From Lysinibacter cavernae (lineage in GTDB: Bacteria; Actinomycetota; Actinomycetes; Actinomycetales; Microbacteriaceae): DNA of 64,000 bases. Every line of letters starts with the position of its first letter. Within the stretch, counting starts at the first letter, position 1. Both the position numbers and the translations under genes were made by a program. Positions 8,824 to 18,432 of the stretch are shown in pieces. The notes below the pieces were generated by a model. The model was not told where the DNA came from, made no database searches, and worked only from the letters and a program-made list of their open reading frames with translations. The stretch covers positions 1,899,838 through 1,963,837 of the forward strand of contig NZ_JAAMOX010000001.1 of NCBI RefSeq assembly GCF_011758565.1, in the 5' to 3' direction.

Positions 8824-9527
8824 GCTGCCGCTCCCGTCTGCGAAACAATCTGCCCGTCAACAAGGTAAATCTGTCGATCAAAGCGGGCCGCAAACTCAGG
8901 GTCGTGAGTGACCACGATGAGCGTGATGCCCTTCTGCTTATTCAGGTCAAACAGCATCTGCTCAACCTGGTGCCCCGTCTGCGTATCGAGGTTACCTGTT
9001 GGCTCGTCGGCAAAAATAATGCTCGGATTATTCACAAGCGCTCGCGCGATCACCACGCGCTGCTTCTGCCCTCCGGAAAGGTCGTTGGCCCTGTTCTTGA
9101 CCTTGTCACTCAGGCCAACCGCCTCGAGGGCAGCCCTGGCCTGTTGTTTACGCTTCGAGGGGCTCATACCGCCGATTACCAACGGGAGCATCACGTTGTC
9201 GAGTACGCTTTGACGCCCGTTCAAGAAGAACTGCTGAAATACAAACCCGTAGTGGGTATTGCGCATCTTATTCACGTCCGCGGTGCGCATGGCGCTCACG
9301 TCGTTGTCGCCAAACAGCACAGTGCCTTCGTCAGGGCTGTCGAGCAGGGCAAGCACGTGCATGAGCGTTGACTTCCCAGAGCCCGACTTGCCAACAATTG
9401 CAACGCTCTCACCCTGCCTAATGTCAAGGCTGACGCCTCGAAGAGCGTGGAAAGCATTTTCCTTTTTGCCGTAGGTCTTGCGCACGTTGATCGCGCTTAT
9501 GGCAGTGGCATGACGATGGTCTGGCAC
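8820..9527 (-). CDS. ABC transporter ATP-binding protein, LolD/MacB type
   Basis: A 235-residue ATPase partner of the permease. Visible motifs are Walker A GKSGSGKS (46-53), Q-loop FVFQQF, signature LSGGQKQR (150-157), Walker B IIFADEP (170-176) and the H-loop histidine in VVTHD. It is the first gene of a two-gene minus-strand operon and overlaps the permease by 4 nt. The 240 bp upstream hold the operon promoter region and the palindromic repeat at 9685-9756. Confidence 0.88.
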   Translation of the reverse strand: MPDHRHATAISAINVRKTYGKKENAFHALRGVSLDIRQGESVAIVGKSGSGKSTLMHVLALLDSPDEGTVLFGDNDVSAMRTADVNKMRNTHYGFVFQQFFLNGRQSVLDNVMLPLVIGGMSPSKRKQQARAALEAVGLSDKVKNRANDLSGGQKQRVVIARALVNNPSIIFADEPTGNLDTQTGHQVEQMLFDLNKQKGITLIVVTHDPEFAARFDRQIYLVDGQIVSQTGAAA

Positions 9528-9684
9528 TGTGGTTCCTCACTGGTTGGGGGGACGGATGCGCTGTTCCGCAGATTGCGGACGCACAGCATCCAGCTTAGAA
9601 ACCCGGGCCTGCGAGCACACGGGTGCCGCCTACCCTAAATTTACGGGGGTTATCCCCCCCCTTCACCCTCTCCCCCAACCAAAA

Positions 9685-9756
9685 ACCTGCATCTCTTTGC
9701 GAGTTTTTGTCGTAAACCGAAGCGATTTACGCAGAAACTCGCAAAGAGATGCAGGT
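9685..9756. repeat. Palindromic repeat element, copy 1 of 3
   Basis: A 72-nt near-perfect palindrome. The left arm 9685-9709 begins ACCTGCATCTCTTTGCGAG, the right arm is 9732-9756, and an inner CGTAAA/TTTACG stem (9711-9716, 9726-9731) extends the hairpin. Arms differ at one wobble position. It lies 14 nt after the secA stop codon, where it could also serve as the secA 3' end. Sister copies are at 25120-25191 and 38409-38482. Confidence 0.8.
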
Positions 9757-9769
9757 CAGGTGGAGTGTG

Positions 9770-12565
9770 TTACTTCTTGCCCTTCGCGCGGCGCTCCGCA
9801 CGGTTCGTGGGCGCGTCGTCGTCGGGTGCCTGTGCCTGGCCAAACGCTCCGCGAGCGGCTGGCTCTGCCGGCGCGGCAGGGGCCGCAGCGGCAGCACTGC
9901 GTTGCGCCTTTGCCGTTGCCGCCTTCTGAACCTGGCCCTTTTCGTTGCGAACCTCTACGCCGCCGTCGTCGCTCGGAGCCGTGTAGCTGAGCTTCTGCGG
10001 GTTGGGGGTGTCGCTTTCGAGGCCCTTACCCTCAATGGCAACCGTGTGCGCGGCGTCGTCCTTGGTCTTCACCTGGACCTCGAGGTTAAAGAGCAGCCCC
10101 ATCGACTCTTCTTTAATCTGACCCATGCTGTTCTGGAACATGGCGTAGCCCTCGCGCTGGTATTCAACGAGTGGGTCGCGCTGGGCCATCGCACGCAGTC
10201 CGATGCCCTCCTTGAGGTATTCCATCTCGTAGAGGTGGTCGCGCCAGCGGCGGTCAACAACCGAAAGGACAACGCGGCGCTCAAGCTCACGCATGGCGTC
10301 GGATCCTAAGGTCTCTTCGCGCTTGGCGTAGGCGACCTTGACGTCTGACATGATCTCGCGCTGAACGAAGTCGCGGTTGATCTTGCCCTTGCTGCCGGCC
10401 TCCTCGATAACCTCGTCGATAGTGATCGAGATTGGGTAGAGCGTCTTCAGCTCGGTCCACATCGCGTCGAAGTCCCAGTCATCGCCAGTTCCTGAACCAG
10501 CGTGGGTGTCAAGAACAGCGGTCACAACGTCGTTCATGAACCCTTCGACGCGATCCTTGATCTCGTCGCCCTCAAGGATGTGGCGGCGGTCGCTGTAGAT
10601 TGCCTCGCGCTGGCGGCTGAGCACGTCGTCATACTTGAGCACGTTCTTGCGGATCTCGGCGTTGCGGGCCTCGACCTGCGACTGTGCGCTCTGGATCGCC
10701 TTGCTTACTACCTTCGACTCGATCGCCATGTCGTCTGGCACGCCGGTGCGGTTCATGATCGAAGCCGCGGCGCCAGAGTTGAACAGGCGCATGAGGTCAT
10801 CGGTGAGTGACAGGTAGAAGCGGCTCTCGCCGGGGTCGCCCTGACGTCCGCTTCGTCCACGAAGCTGGTTATCAATGCGTCGCGACTCGTGGCGTTCGGT
10901 ACCTAAGACGTAAAGCCCGCCTACTGCGGTGACCTTATCGGCCTCTTCCTTCACTGCAGCCTTGACCGCGTCGAAGACGTCGTCCCACGCCTCTTCGTAT
11001 TCGTCTGGTGTCTCAGTGGTGCTGAGTCCCTTTGCCGTCATCTCGCTGACCGCAAGGAACTCGGCGTTACCACCGAGCATGATGTCAGTTCCACGCCCGG
11101 CCATGTTGGTCGCAACCGTCACGGAACCGAGGCGACCTGCCTGAGCAATGATCGCGGCCTCACGCGCGTGGTTCTTTGCGTTCAAGACCTCGTGACGAAC
11201 GCCCTTCTTGGCGAGCAGGCGAGAGAGGTACTCGCTCTTCTCAACGCTTGTGGTTCCAACAAGAACGGGCTGGCCCTTTTCGTGGCGCTCGACAATGTCG
11301 AGAACAACCTGACCAAATTTGGCTTCTTCATTCTTGTAGACCAGGTCTGGCTGGTCGATACGAACCATTGGCTTGTTCGTAGGGATGGGAACGACGCCGA
11401 GCTTGTACGTGCTCATGAACTCGGCTGCCTCGGTCTCGGCCGTACCGGTCATGCCGCCAAGCTTTTCGTAGAGACGGAAGTAGTTCTGCAGCGTCACGGT
11501 CGCGAGCATCTGGTTCTCGGCCTTGACCTGAACGCGCTCTTTTGCCTCGATGGCCTGGTGCATGCCCTCGTTGTAACGGCGTCCGGCAAGAATACGGCCG
11601 GTGTGCTCGTCAACGATCATGACCTCGCCGTTCAGCACAACGTAGTCTTTGTCCTTCGTGAACAGGGCGCGTGCCTTGATCGCGTTGTTGAGGAACGAGA
11701 TCAGCGGAGTGTTTGCTGATTCGTAGAGGTTATTGATACCGAGGTAGTCCTCAACCTTTTCGATACCGGGCTCGAGGATTCCGATGGTGCGCTTCTTCTC
11801 GTCGACCTCATAGTCTTCGCCGGCAACAAGACGGGTCGCGATTGACGCGAACTCGGTGAACCAACGGTTGGCCTCGCCAGAGGCAGGGCCAGAGATGATG
11901 AGCGGTGTACGAGCCTCATCGATCAAGATGGAGTCGACCTCATCGATGATCGCGAAGAAGTGGCCGCGCTGCACCATTTCGGCGGTGCTATTGGCCATGT
12001 TGTCGCGGAGGTAATCAAACCCAAACTCGTTGTTGGTGCCATAGGTAATGTCTGCGGCGTACATTTCGCGGCGTTCTGCAGGCGTCTGCCCCGAGATAAT
12101 GCAGCCAGTGGTCATGCCGAGCGCGCGAAAAACGCGACCCATGAGGTCACCCTGGTAGCTTGCGAGGAAGTCGTTCACCGTCACAACGTGCACGCCCTTA
12201 CCAGCGATGGCGTTGAGGTATGCGGGGAGAGTCGCGACGAGCGTCTTACCCTCACCGGTCTTCATCTCGGCGATGTTTCCACTGTGCAGTGCGGCGCCAC
12301 CCATGAGCTGCACGTCAAAGTGACGGAGGCCAAGGGTGCGCTTTGATGCTTCACGAACCGCGGCGAATGCTTCTGGGAGCAGGTCGTCGAGTGTCTCGCC
12401 CGCGGCGAAGCGCTTGCGGAAGTCCGCTGTTTCGTCACGCAATTCCTCGTCGGTGAGGTCGCTGAAGCTTGGCTCCAGGGCGTTAATTGCTTTGGCTTGG
12501 TTTTGCAGACGCTTGAGGGTACGGCCCTCACCAACACGCAAAACCTTTTCGAGTACTGAAGCCAC
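9770..12565 (-). CDS. secA: Preprotein translocase ATPase SecA
   Basis: A 931-residue motor of the general Sec export pathway that pushes unfolded preproteins through SecYEG. The GTG start at 12565 was chosen because translation then begins with the family-typical [13 protein letters not shown], and GGAG lies about 9 nt upstream; the open frame continues 48 codons further but that part is not SecA-like. Motifs: Walker A in [14 protein letters not shown]-like [15 protein letters not shown], helicase region [14 protein letters not shown]. The C-terminus is Ala/Pro/Asp-rich, ends [11 protein letters not shown] and lacks the Cys-rich zinc-binding tail of proteobacterial SecA. It lies directly downstream of hpf, the usual actinobacterial order. 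Confidence 0.96.
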   Translation of the reverse strand: MASVLEKVLRVGEGRTLKRLQNQAKAINALEPSFSDLTDEELRDETADFRKRFAAGETLDDLLPEAFAAVREASKRTLGLRHFDVQLMGGAALHSGNIAEMKTGEGKTLVATLPAYLNAIAGKGVHVVTVNDFLASYQGDLMGRVFRALGMTTGCIISGQTPAERREMYAADITYGTNNEFGFDYLRDNMANSTAEMVQRGHFFAIIDEVDSILIDEARTPLIISGPASGEANRWFTEFASIATRLVAGEDYEVDEKKRTIGILEPGIEKVEDYLGINNLYESANTPLISFLNNAIKARALFTKDKDYVVLNGEVMIVDEHTGRILAGRRYNEGMHQAIEAKERVQVKAENQMLATVTLQNYFRLYEKLGGMTGTAETEAAEFMSTYKLGVVPIPTNKPMVRIDQPDLVYKNEEAKFGQVVLDIVERHEKGQPVLVGTTSVEKSEYLSRLLAKKGVRHEVLNAKNHAREAAIIAQAGRLGSVTVATNMAGRGTDIMLGGNAEFLAVSEMTAKGLSTTETPDEYEEAWDDVFDAVKAAVKEEADKVTAVGGLYVLGTERHESRRIDNQLRGRSGRQGDPGESRFYLSLTDDLMRLFNSGAAASIMNRTGVPDDMAIESKVVSKAIQSAQSQVEARNAEIRKNVLKYDDVLSRQREAIYSDRRHILEGDEIKDRVEGFMNDVVTAVLDTHAGSGTGDDWDFDAMWTELKTLYPISITIDEVIEEAGSKGKINRDFVQREIMSDVKVAYAKREETLGSDAMRELERRVVLSVVDRRWRDHLYEMEYLKEGIGLRAMAQRDPLVEYQREGYAMFQNSMGQIKEESMGLLFNLEVQVKTKDDAAHTVAIEGKGLESDTPNPQKLSYTAPSDDGGVEVRNEKGQVQKAATAKAQRSAAAAAPAAPAEPAARGAFGQAQAPDDDAPTNRAERRAKGKK

Positions 12566-12705
12566 CGAATTTCTCCATCTTGTCATGTGCGCGCACGAGG
12601 CCATCTTTGGTGCGAGACCTTGTGTCACGAGGCGCAATTGCCCGAAGGCAATCATCCACTTTATCAATCGTAGTGGGGTCTGGGCTGTGCGCGAGCTGTC
12701 CGTAC

Positions 12706-12751
12706 ACAAAAAACCGTTGCCGGTTCACGAGTTTATCGTGAACCGGCAACG
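12706..12751 (-). terminator. Intrinsic terminator of hpf
   Basis: A 16-bp perfect stem (12715-12730 with 12736-12751, arm CGTTGCCGGTTCACGA) with a 5-nt loop is followed on the minus strand by GGTTTTTTGT. It separates hpf from secA transcription. Confidence 0.92.
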
Positions 12752-12790
12752 ACCGTTAGCGTATCGGTTAGTAATTGGCCGATGTGTCAG

Positions 12791-13444
12791 CTAGCCAAGC
12801 ACCTCAACGGCTTCGTTGAGACCAATAACTCCGTAGTCCCAACCTTTGCGGCGGTAGACGACACTTGGGCGCTTTGTTTCGGCTTCGATGAACAAAAAGA
12901 AATCATGACCGACAAGTTCCATCTGATCGACGGCCTCTTCGGCGGTGAGGTGTGTAGCCTCAAATTCTTTTGTCCGGATGACGATGGGGCTGTAGTCGCC
13001 TGAAGATGAGTCGTTCTCATCGGTGATGGTAGCTACCTGCCCGGTGCTGACCCGTTCGATAACCTCACCATCGGCCGGAACGATTCCAACGTCGGCAAAG
13101 GCGTCGGTTGCGGCTTCACCGAGCGAGGTGCGTCCGCGCCCGCGGCGAACCTTCTTGCGGTCCTTTGCTCGGCGAACTCGCTCAAGCAGCCGTGCCATTG
13201 CCGTATCAAAGGCGGAGTATTTGTCGTTGCCGTCTGATTCGGCTCGAATGACTGGCCCTGGGCCGATGAGCGTGAGCTCGACGCGGTCTCCGTTTGATGG
13301 GCTTCGATCGGTTTGACGCGACACCTTAATTTCGAGCACTTGCGCCCGTTCATCGAGGGTTTCAACCTTTTCGGTCTTGGCTCGTGCGTATTCTTCGAAG
13401 CGGTCCGTAATTCCAACGTTGCGTCCACGGATGTTAACTTCCAC
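12791..13444 (-). CDS. hpf: Long-form ribosome hibernation promoting factor
   Basis: A 217-residue long HPF that joins two 70S ribosomes into inactive 100S dimers in stationary phase. The N-terminal S30AE/YfiA domain (about 1-100) begins MEVNIRGRNVGITDRFEEYA. A variable linker follows, and the C-terminal dimerisation domain (about 155-217) has IVIRTKEF and HDFFLFIEAET. Its place between comF and secA is conserved in actinobacteria. It has its own terminator (12706-12751), so secA is probably transcribed from a separate promoter within 12566-12705. Confidence 0.94.
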   Translation of the reverse strand: MEVNIRGRNVGITDRFEEYARAKTEKVETLDERAQVLEIKVSRQTDRSPSNGDRVELTLIGPGPVIRAESDGNDKYSAFDTAMARLLERVRRAKDRKKVRRGRGRTSLGEAATDAFADVGIVPADGEVIERVSTGQVATITDENDSSSGDYSPIVIRTKEFEATHLTAEEAVDQMELVGHDFFLFIEAETKRPSVVYRRKGWDYGVIGLNEAVEVLG

Positions 13445-13543
13445 AGTGAGACCTCCCTGTCGTGCGACGTACCGCCTGCAGTGTTGGGCGGTTGTGTCGC
13501 TCCTTCCTCACAAGATACTCCCTCAACCTGTTCGAATTCCAGT

Positions 13544-14296
13544 TCATGACCTGTGATGTTTCGCAGTATTGGCGAGGGCCACTGCTGCTATCACGCGCGC
13601 GCCCCGTAAAACCAAGGCTCGGTTCGCTTCCTGAAGTGTTGCACCCGAGGTGACAACGTCATCGACGATGATTATGTGACGCCCAAAAACCGAAGGAGCG
13701 GCCGTCAGAGTGTTACGGAGATTACGCCGACGCCCACCTTGCCCAAGACCAACCTGATCGCTGCGGCGCGCGGCCGCCTGGTTGCGGAGCACTCGGCCAA
13801 GGCGCGGCTGGCTCTCGCGGTGAGCGGGGTGAGCGGGGTGAGCCCTTGCAAGGCTACGAAGCGCCCTGGCGAGAAGCACATCAACGTGACGAAACCCTCG
13901 CTCACGTTCGCCACGTGTAGTCGAGGGAATCGGCACACACAGAATGCCGGGCTCGCCCCCTCGCTGGCTCGTTTGGGATAGAACAACCGCAAGCGAATGC
14001 GCGAGCAGCGGCACAAGAGCACCGACGGTGTCTGCACGACCACCGTCTTTATACGCGAGGATGACAGCCCGAAGTTCTTCAGCATAGGTGCCAGCCACAA
14101 CAACTGGCAGCCGTTGATTTGGCCCAACGGGGAGCATCCGCACCATTGGATCTGGGCGGATGCGAGTGCGGCACTCGACGCATACGGGCGAGTCTGGCGT
14201 GCCGCAGAGGACGCACCACGTTGGCACACACAGCGAGAAGAGATCGGCGAGGCCTCGCATGAGGCCGGCCTGCAGCGCAGATACGGTCATACACAC
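13544..14296 (-). CDS. ComF family phosphoribosyltransferase-like protein
   Basis: A 250-residue ComF/GntX-type protein. A four-cysteine zinc-binding knuckle (C28, C31, C39, C42 in CVLCGTPDSPVCVEC) is followed by a phosphoribosyltransferase domain with the PRPP-binding motif IIIVDDVVTSGATL near the C-terminus. ComF is linked to DNA uptake in naturally competent bacteria, where it works with the ComFA helicase. In actinobacteria the gene sits between lpqB and hpf regardless of known competence, so its role here is uncertain. The start could also be the ATG 36 nt further in. A short GTGAGCGGG-type tandem repeat within the gene encodes HPAHPAH. Confidence 0.82.
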   Translation of the reverse strand: MCMTVSALQAGLMRGLADLFSLCVPTWCVLCGTPDSPVCVECRTRIRPDPMVRMLPVGPNQRLPVVVAGTYAEELRAVILAYKDGGRADTVGALVPLLAHSLAVVLSQTSQRGGEPGILCVPIPSTTRGERERGFRHVDVLLARALRSLARAHPAHPAHRESQPRLGRVLRNQAAARRSDQVGLGQGGRRRNLRNTLTAAPSVFGRHIIIVDDVVTSGATLQEANRALVLRGARVIAAVALANTAKHHRS

Positions 14297-14350
14297 AAGT
14301 GTGCGCGCGCCCGAAAGGAGCCAACGCGCGAAGCCAGATTCTGTGGAGAA

Positions 14351-16057
14351 CTATGCCTGTTTCGCGAGGAGAGTAACTTCGGCGGCTGACTCTTGCCAGT
14401 TCGAGCCACGGTATTCGCGCAGCACCCCGCCGGAATCAACGATCCGTAACTGCGAAACGCTGTTCCCACCGGCGATGGAGACAACGTCCTCCGTTGTGCC
14501 CAGTGACTCCGCCCGTCCCCCGACGCTCAGTAACGAAATTTCAACGTTGTTTCCAACGGCTTTCGACGCCAATGCGATATGACTTTCGTCAACCCAGTCC
14601 GCGTCAACGGGGATGTCGGTTGACAGCTGGATCTCGACCGGGTCAGTCATTGTTGTTGGCATCCCGTTGCCGTCACGAACAATACCTGAGACCGCAACGA
14701 TGTATTCGCCACCCTGGTTGTACACAACAAGCATCCTCGTGCCATCCCGCGAAACGCTGAGCACCTCAACGCCAACGGCGTCAATCCACGGAGCCAGGAT
14801 TTTTCCGGACGCTCCAGCTGCATTTGTGACGTTCAGATCACGCGGATTCGAGGCAGGCACTGTCCACACAAAACCGCGAGAATCGATGGTGGGGGCGATC
14901 AATCCGGACCGGCCGTCAACGGGGATAACCTGGCCCTGGCCGCTGGCGGTCACAATGGCAACGCCGTTCGCAGTGCCAATCGCTGCGCTCTCGAGCGGGG
15001 CAGAGTAATCGATAGACGTTGGGGCAAGATTTCGGATGGCCTCTGAGAGCCTGGGAATGGGGGTGAGGCCCGTGCTCCCCAGCTCGCCAAATTGGTCGCC
15101 AACCATCACAACGGGTTTGCCTGGCACCCGTGGATACCGCTGCGACCAAGAGGGGTCGGCAGGTCCGGCAAGCACGACACTCTGGTCAACAGAGATATCC
15201 GCTCTCGTGACCCCAGCCACCCGGATGAGACTCGACTCAAGCTGGGCCAACATGAGTCGGAGGCTGTTCTCGTCTGCGGAGAGTGCCTCAGGCGTCAGGT
15301 CAACATGCGCAACGTTGGACCCAACGGGAACGGAGTTCGCCGCGAGCGCCGTGCCCTCTGGAAATGCGGTTGTTGTGACGCTGTCGGCAAGCAACTCGCT
15401 TGGCCCGAGCAGCAGCTCGGTCACGATGCGGGTGGCTGTTGTTGCGCCCCGCAAGAACCACCGCTGGTCCGGCACCAGAATGTTGGATTGCGCTGCGAGG
15501 AAATACAGCGAGTGTTCGTTGAAGACGGCCTCGAAGGTGTTTTCGTCGAGCACAATTCCGTCAGGGGCGGCGTTCACTCGCCACTCGCCCCCGATACTCC
15601 GCAGCTCAAAAACGTTCTCGACGCTGCGGCCCTCCCTCGCGGAGCGCATGCTGCCGTGGGCATCGACCAGTGCGTTTGGGCTCACGATCATGCGGACCGT
15701 GTCATCCTCTGTCTTGACCGTGCGGAGTCCAGCGTCAACGGTGATGCTTGTGTGCGGGTTCCAGCGCGCGTTGAGGTCAGGGGTAAGGAACTCGCGTGCA
15801 ATGGCGTAGTCACCGGTTGCGCTTGAGGCCGCGGCCACAAATCCCCTGACAATTTCTTCTTTGCTCGCACCATTCACTGGCCGGTCGGGGTTGAACACCA
15901 GTGATTGCTCTGCTGGCGGCGCCTCGGCTGGGCCGGGGTAAACCGGTCCGCTGCGAGGGATGCCAGCCTGACAGCCGCTTGCGAGCAGGCTCACCGCAAC
16001 AACGAGGCCAAGGGCAGCAACAAGTTTGCGGCCGCTCGTGTGTAAGAATCCGCTCAT
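14351..16057 (-). CDS. lpqB: Lipoprotein LpqB with GerMN domain
   Basis: A 568-residue lipoprotein that works with the MtrAB system; in actinobacteria LpqB modulates MtrB signalling at the cell envelope. The start at 16057 overlaps the mtrB stop (ATGA) and yields a proper lipoprotein signal with lipobox LLASGC (lipidated C29). The N-terminal half contains a sporulation/germination GerMN-type domain (region with FVAAASSATGDYAIAREFL and VELRSIGGEW-like sequence), and the C-terminal half is a beta-propeller-like region. The frame stays open 44 codons upstream of this start, inside mtrB, but without signal-peptide character. Confidence 0.93.
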   Translation of the reverse strand: MSGFLHTSGRKLVAALGLVVAVSLLASGCQAGIPRSGPVYPGPAEAPPAEQSLVFNPDRPVNGASKEEIVRGFVAAASSATGDYAIAREFLTPDLNARWNPHTSITVDAGLRTVKTEDDTVRMIVSPNALVDAHGSMRSAREGRSVENVFELRSIGGEWRVNAAPDGIVLDENTFEAVFNEHSLYFLAAQSNILVPDQRWFLRGATTATRIVTELLLGPSELLADSVTTTAFPEGTALAANSVPVGSNVAHVDLTPEALSADENSLRLMLAQLESSLIRVAGVTRADISVDQSVVLAGPADPSWSQRYPRVPGKPVVMVGDQFGELGSTGLTPIPRLSEAIRNLAPTSIDYSAPLESAAIGTANGVAIVTASGQGQVIPVDGRSGLIAPTIDSRGFVWTVPASNPRDLNVTNAAGASGKILAPWIDAVGVEVLSVSRDGTRMLVVYNQGGEYIVAVSGIVRDGNGMPTTMTDPVEIQLSTDIPVDADWVDESHIALASKAVGNNVEISLLSVGGRAESLGTTEDVVSIAGGNSVSQLRIVDSGGVLREYRGSNWQESAAEVTLLAKQA

Positions 16058-17709
16058 CGCCGATCCCCTCCCCCGTCGGTATCTATCTCGTCTGCAGGAA
16101 CAACGGGAAGCGGTGAGTGGCCGATTGGCACATCGCGCTTTCTTGGCAGCGTCAACCGGAACGAAGACCCACGCCCTGGTGCAGACCACACGTCGAGCCA
16201 GCCATTATGTACCGAGGCATCCTCGAGCGAGATCGCAAGGCCAAGACCTGTGCCGCCAATGGTGCGTTTTCTCGACGGGTCTGCCCGCCAAAAACGATCG
16301 AAGACACGAAGAGTGGCCTCGCCGGTCATACCAACCCCAAAGTCTCGCACGCTCACGGCAACGGCAGTCTCGTTCGAATCAACGGTGACAATAATCGGCT
16401 TTCCTTCACCGTGCTCGATGGCGTTTCCAAGCAGGTTCTGGATGACTCGACGCACGCGCCGAGCATCAAGCTCGGCATCGAGGTACCCGCCCTGCGCGAT
16501 GAGCCGCACGTCAGACCCGGCGGCCTCGGCGAGGCTTGCCATCCCCTCAACCGTCTCCTCCGCGATGCGGACAAGGTTGGTGGGTTCCCGTTCGAGCGTG
16601 ACCGAGCCTGCATCGTAGCGGGAGATCTCAAGCAGGTCGGTGAGTAGCCGCTCAAAACGGTCAACCTGGGTATGCAGGAGCTCGACGGTCCTCGCGGCCG
16701 TTGTATCGAGTTTCTCGCGCTGACCGTACAGCACGTCTCCAGCCAGCCGGATCGTCGTGAGCGGAGTGCGAAGCTCGTGTGAAACGTCCGACACAAAACG
16801 CTGTTGCATTTGTGACAGCTCTGCGAGCTCGCTGATGCGGTTTTGGAGGCTGTCGGCCATGTCATTAAACGATTGGGAGAGCACATCAAATTGCTCGTCA
16901 CCCTGCTCCGGCATCCGCACGTCTGATTCGCCGGCGGCGAGGCGTCGGCTCGTCTCCGCGGCGACGTGAATGGGACGGAAGACCAACCGCACGATCGTCC
17001 AGACGAGGAGGCCGAGCAACACCATCAAAAAGAGCGCGGTGACGAGGAGAGTGCGTTGCACATAGGTCAGCGTCTGCTCGGCGTCGGCAAGACTGTAACC
17101 GATATAGAGCCCATACGTACCGGCTGAACCGGGAAACGTGAGCTGCGACCCGACAACGATGCCGGCGGATGTGGATCCGTCCGGATTTGTGAGCGTCACT
17201 GATTGCCAGTATTGCGATTCGTCACCTGTGCGAACCATTTCGACCAGGTCCTGCGTAATGACCCCGCTTGCGAGACCCTCGGTCGCGGAGTCCTGCGGCG
17301 CCTCCGACGAAAAGCTCTGGTTAGGCATTCGTTGGAGCGCGATCATCTGGCTCGACGATGCGTCTCGGATGGCGCTGCGCATCGCGATAACCAGGGCGTT
17401 AAACCCCACCCTGTCTTGCGCATCCGAAGCCTCAAGAAGGCGTTGGGCCGCGTTGGTCGCGCGCGCCGAATCGGCTAAGACCTGCTGCTTCCTGGTGTTG
17501 AAGAGGTCGCCACCAACGCTCAACTGCAGATAGGTTCCAGACGCCAGAATGGCGATCAGCGTCAGAACGCCAGTAATAGTCATCGTTCGGACTTTGAGCG
17601 ATGACAGCCACCGCCGCCTGAGCGGCGCAGTGGCAACTGCCCACCACCGTTTCAACCGGGTGGGCGGCGAATCAGTCGACAACGGCACCGGCCCGGTACC
17701 CGATGCCAC
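16054..17709 (-). CDS. mtrB: Sensor histidine kinase MtrB
   Basis: A 551-residue membrane sensor kinase. TM1 is at about 43-65 and TM2 at about 221-243, with an extracytoplasmic sensor loop between them. HAMP (about 244-296) is followed by HisKA with phospho-acceptor H311 in FVSDVSHELRTPL, then HATPase with NLLGNAIEHGEG and GGTGLGLAIS. It partners MtrA, which controls cell-wall hydrolases and division in actinobacteria. ATG 17709 gives a 38-nt overlap with mtrA; a GTG at 17688 is an alternative start. It is translationally coupled to lpqB. Confidence 0.94.
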   Translation of the reverse strand: MASGTGPVPLSTDSPPTRLKRWWAVATAPLRRRWLSSLKVRTMTITGVLTLIAILASGTYLQLSVGGDLFNTRKQQVLADSARATNAAQRLLEASDAQDRVGFNALVIAMRSAIRDASSSQMIALQRMPNQSFSSEAPQDSATEGLASGVITQDLVEMVRTGDESQYWQSVTLTNPDGSTSAGIVVGSQLTFPGSAGTYGLYIGYSLADAEQTLTYVQRTLLVTALFLMVLLGLLVWTIVRLVFRPIHVAAETSRRLAAGESDVRMPEQGDEQFDVLSQSFNDMADSLQNRISELAELSQMQQRFVSDVSHELRTPLTTIRLAGDVLYGQREKLDTTAARTVELLHTQVDRFERLLTDLLEISRYDAGSVTLEREPTNLVRIAEETVEGMASLAEAAGSDVRLIAQGGYLDAELDARRVRRVIQNLLGNAIEHGEGKPIIVTVDSNETAVAVSVRDFGVGMTGEATLRVFDRFWRADPSRKRTIGGTGLGLAISLEDASVHNGWLDVWSAPGRGSSFRLTLPRKRDVPIGHSPLPVVPADEIDTDGGGDRR

Positions 17710-18364
17710 GAACCGTTGTCACGATGGTTGGCTGGTCGGGGTCCTGCTCGACCTTCGCACGAAGGCGCTGAACATGAACGTTCACGAGGCGGGTATCCGC
17801 TTTGTACTGATAGCCCCAGACGCGTTCAAGCAACGCCTCGCGACTAAACACCTGCTGGGGCTTTGATGCGAGGGTCAGCAGCAGGTTGAACTCAAGCGGG
17901 GTCAGGTTGATCCGTTCGTTCCCGCGACGGACTTCATGGCCAACCACGTCAAGCGTCAGGTCGCCAACACGTACCTCATCGGTAACCTCAACCGAGGTTG
18001 GGCGAAGTCGCGTGCGGATGCGGGCGACAAGCTCAACCGGGTTAAACGGCTTCACCACGTAGTCATCGGCTCCGGCTTCAAGCCCACGAACCACATCGGT
18101 GGTATCTGTCTTGGCGGTCAGCATGATGATTGGTACACCGGATTCAAGCCGGAGGAGTTGGCATATCTCGATACCGTCGAGGCCAGGCAGCATGACGTCG
18201 AGAAGCACAAGATCAGGTCGCGTTTCGCGGAACACGTCGAGGGCTTTTCCACCGTCTGCGCAAAACATGGTCTCATAGTCTTCGGCCTGCAACACGATGC
18301 CGATCATTTCGGACAGAGCGGTGTCGTCATCGATCACAAGAATACGAGGATTCATGCTTCCCAT
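17672..18364 (-). CDS. mtrA: DNA-binding response regulator MtrA
   Basis: A 230-residue OmpR/PhoB-family regulator. The receiver domain begins ILVIDDDTALSEM, has phospho-acceptor D56 in LVLLDVMLPG, and ends with the VVKPFNPVELVARI segment. A winged-helix DNA-binding domain follows (NLTPLEFNLLLTLAS, VNVHVQRLRAKVE). ATG 18364 was chosen because GAGCAAG lies at suitable spacing and the length then matches the family (about 226-230). The frame stays open a further 117 codons upstream, but that stretch is the antisense of the Gln/Tyr-repeat region of the divergent gene and is not MtrA. Confidence 0.95.
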   Translation of the reverse strand: MGSMNPRILVIDDDTALSEMIGIVLQAEDYETMFCADGGKALDVFRETRPDLVLLDVMLPGLDGIEICQLLRLESGVPIIMLTAKTDTTDVVRGLEAGADDYVVKPFNPVELVARIRTRLRPTSVEVTDEVRVGDLTLDVVGHEVRRGNERINLTPLEFNLLLTLASKPQQVFSREALLERVWGYQYKADTRLVNVHVQRLRAKVEQDPDQPTIVTTVRGIGYRAGAVVD

Positions 18365-18409
18365 TATGTCTTGCTCACGGGCCCGAACCGAATGCTTATG
18401 GAAACAGTC

Positions 18410-18424
18410 GTCACGTGTGTCACG
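18410..18424. promoter_or_regulatory. GTCACG direct repeat in the mtrA divergent promoter region
   Basis: Two GTCACG hexamers (18410-18415 and 18419-18424) with a 9-nt period lie between mtrA and the divergent membrane-protein gene. Published MtrA sites are direct repeats resembling GTAAC with about 9-11-nt spacing, so autoregulation is conceivable, but the match is imperfect. Confidence 0.25.
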
Positions 18425-18432
18425 ATAGTGAG

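Noticed and set aside
9685-9756. Palindromic element as terminal inverted repeats of an insertion sequence
   Set aside because: No transposase lies between any two copies and each copy is a complete hairpin by itself; the copies are more than 13 kb apart with essential genes between them.
12566-12709. Upstream extension of the secA frame by 48 codons
   Set aside because: The sequence is unlike SecA N-termini; GTG 12565 with GGAG upstream gives the expected start.
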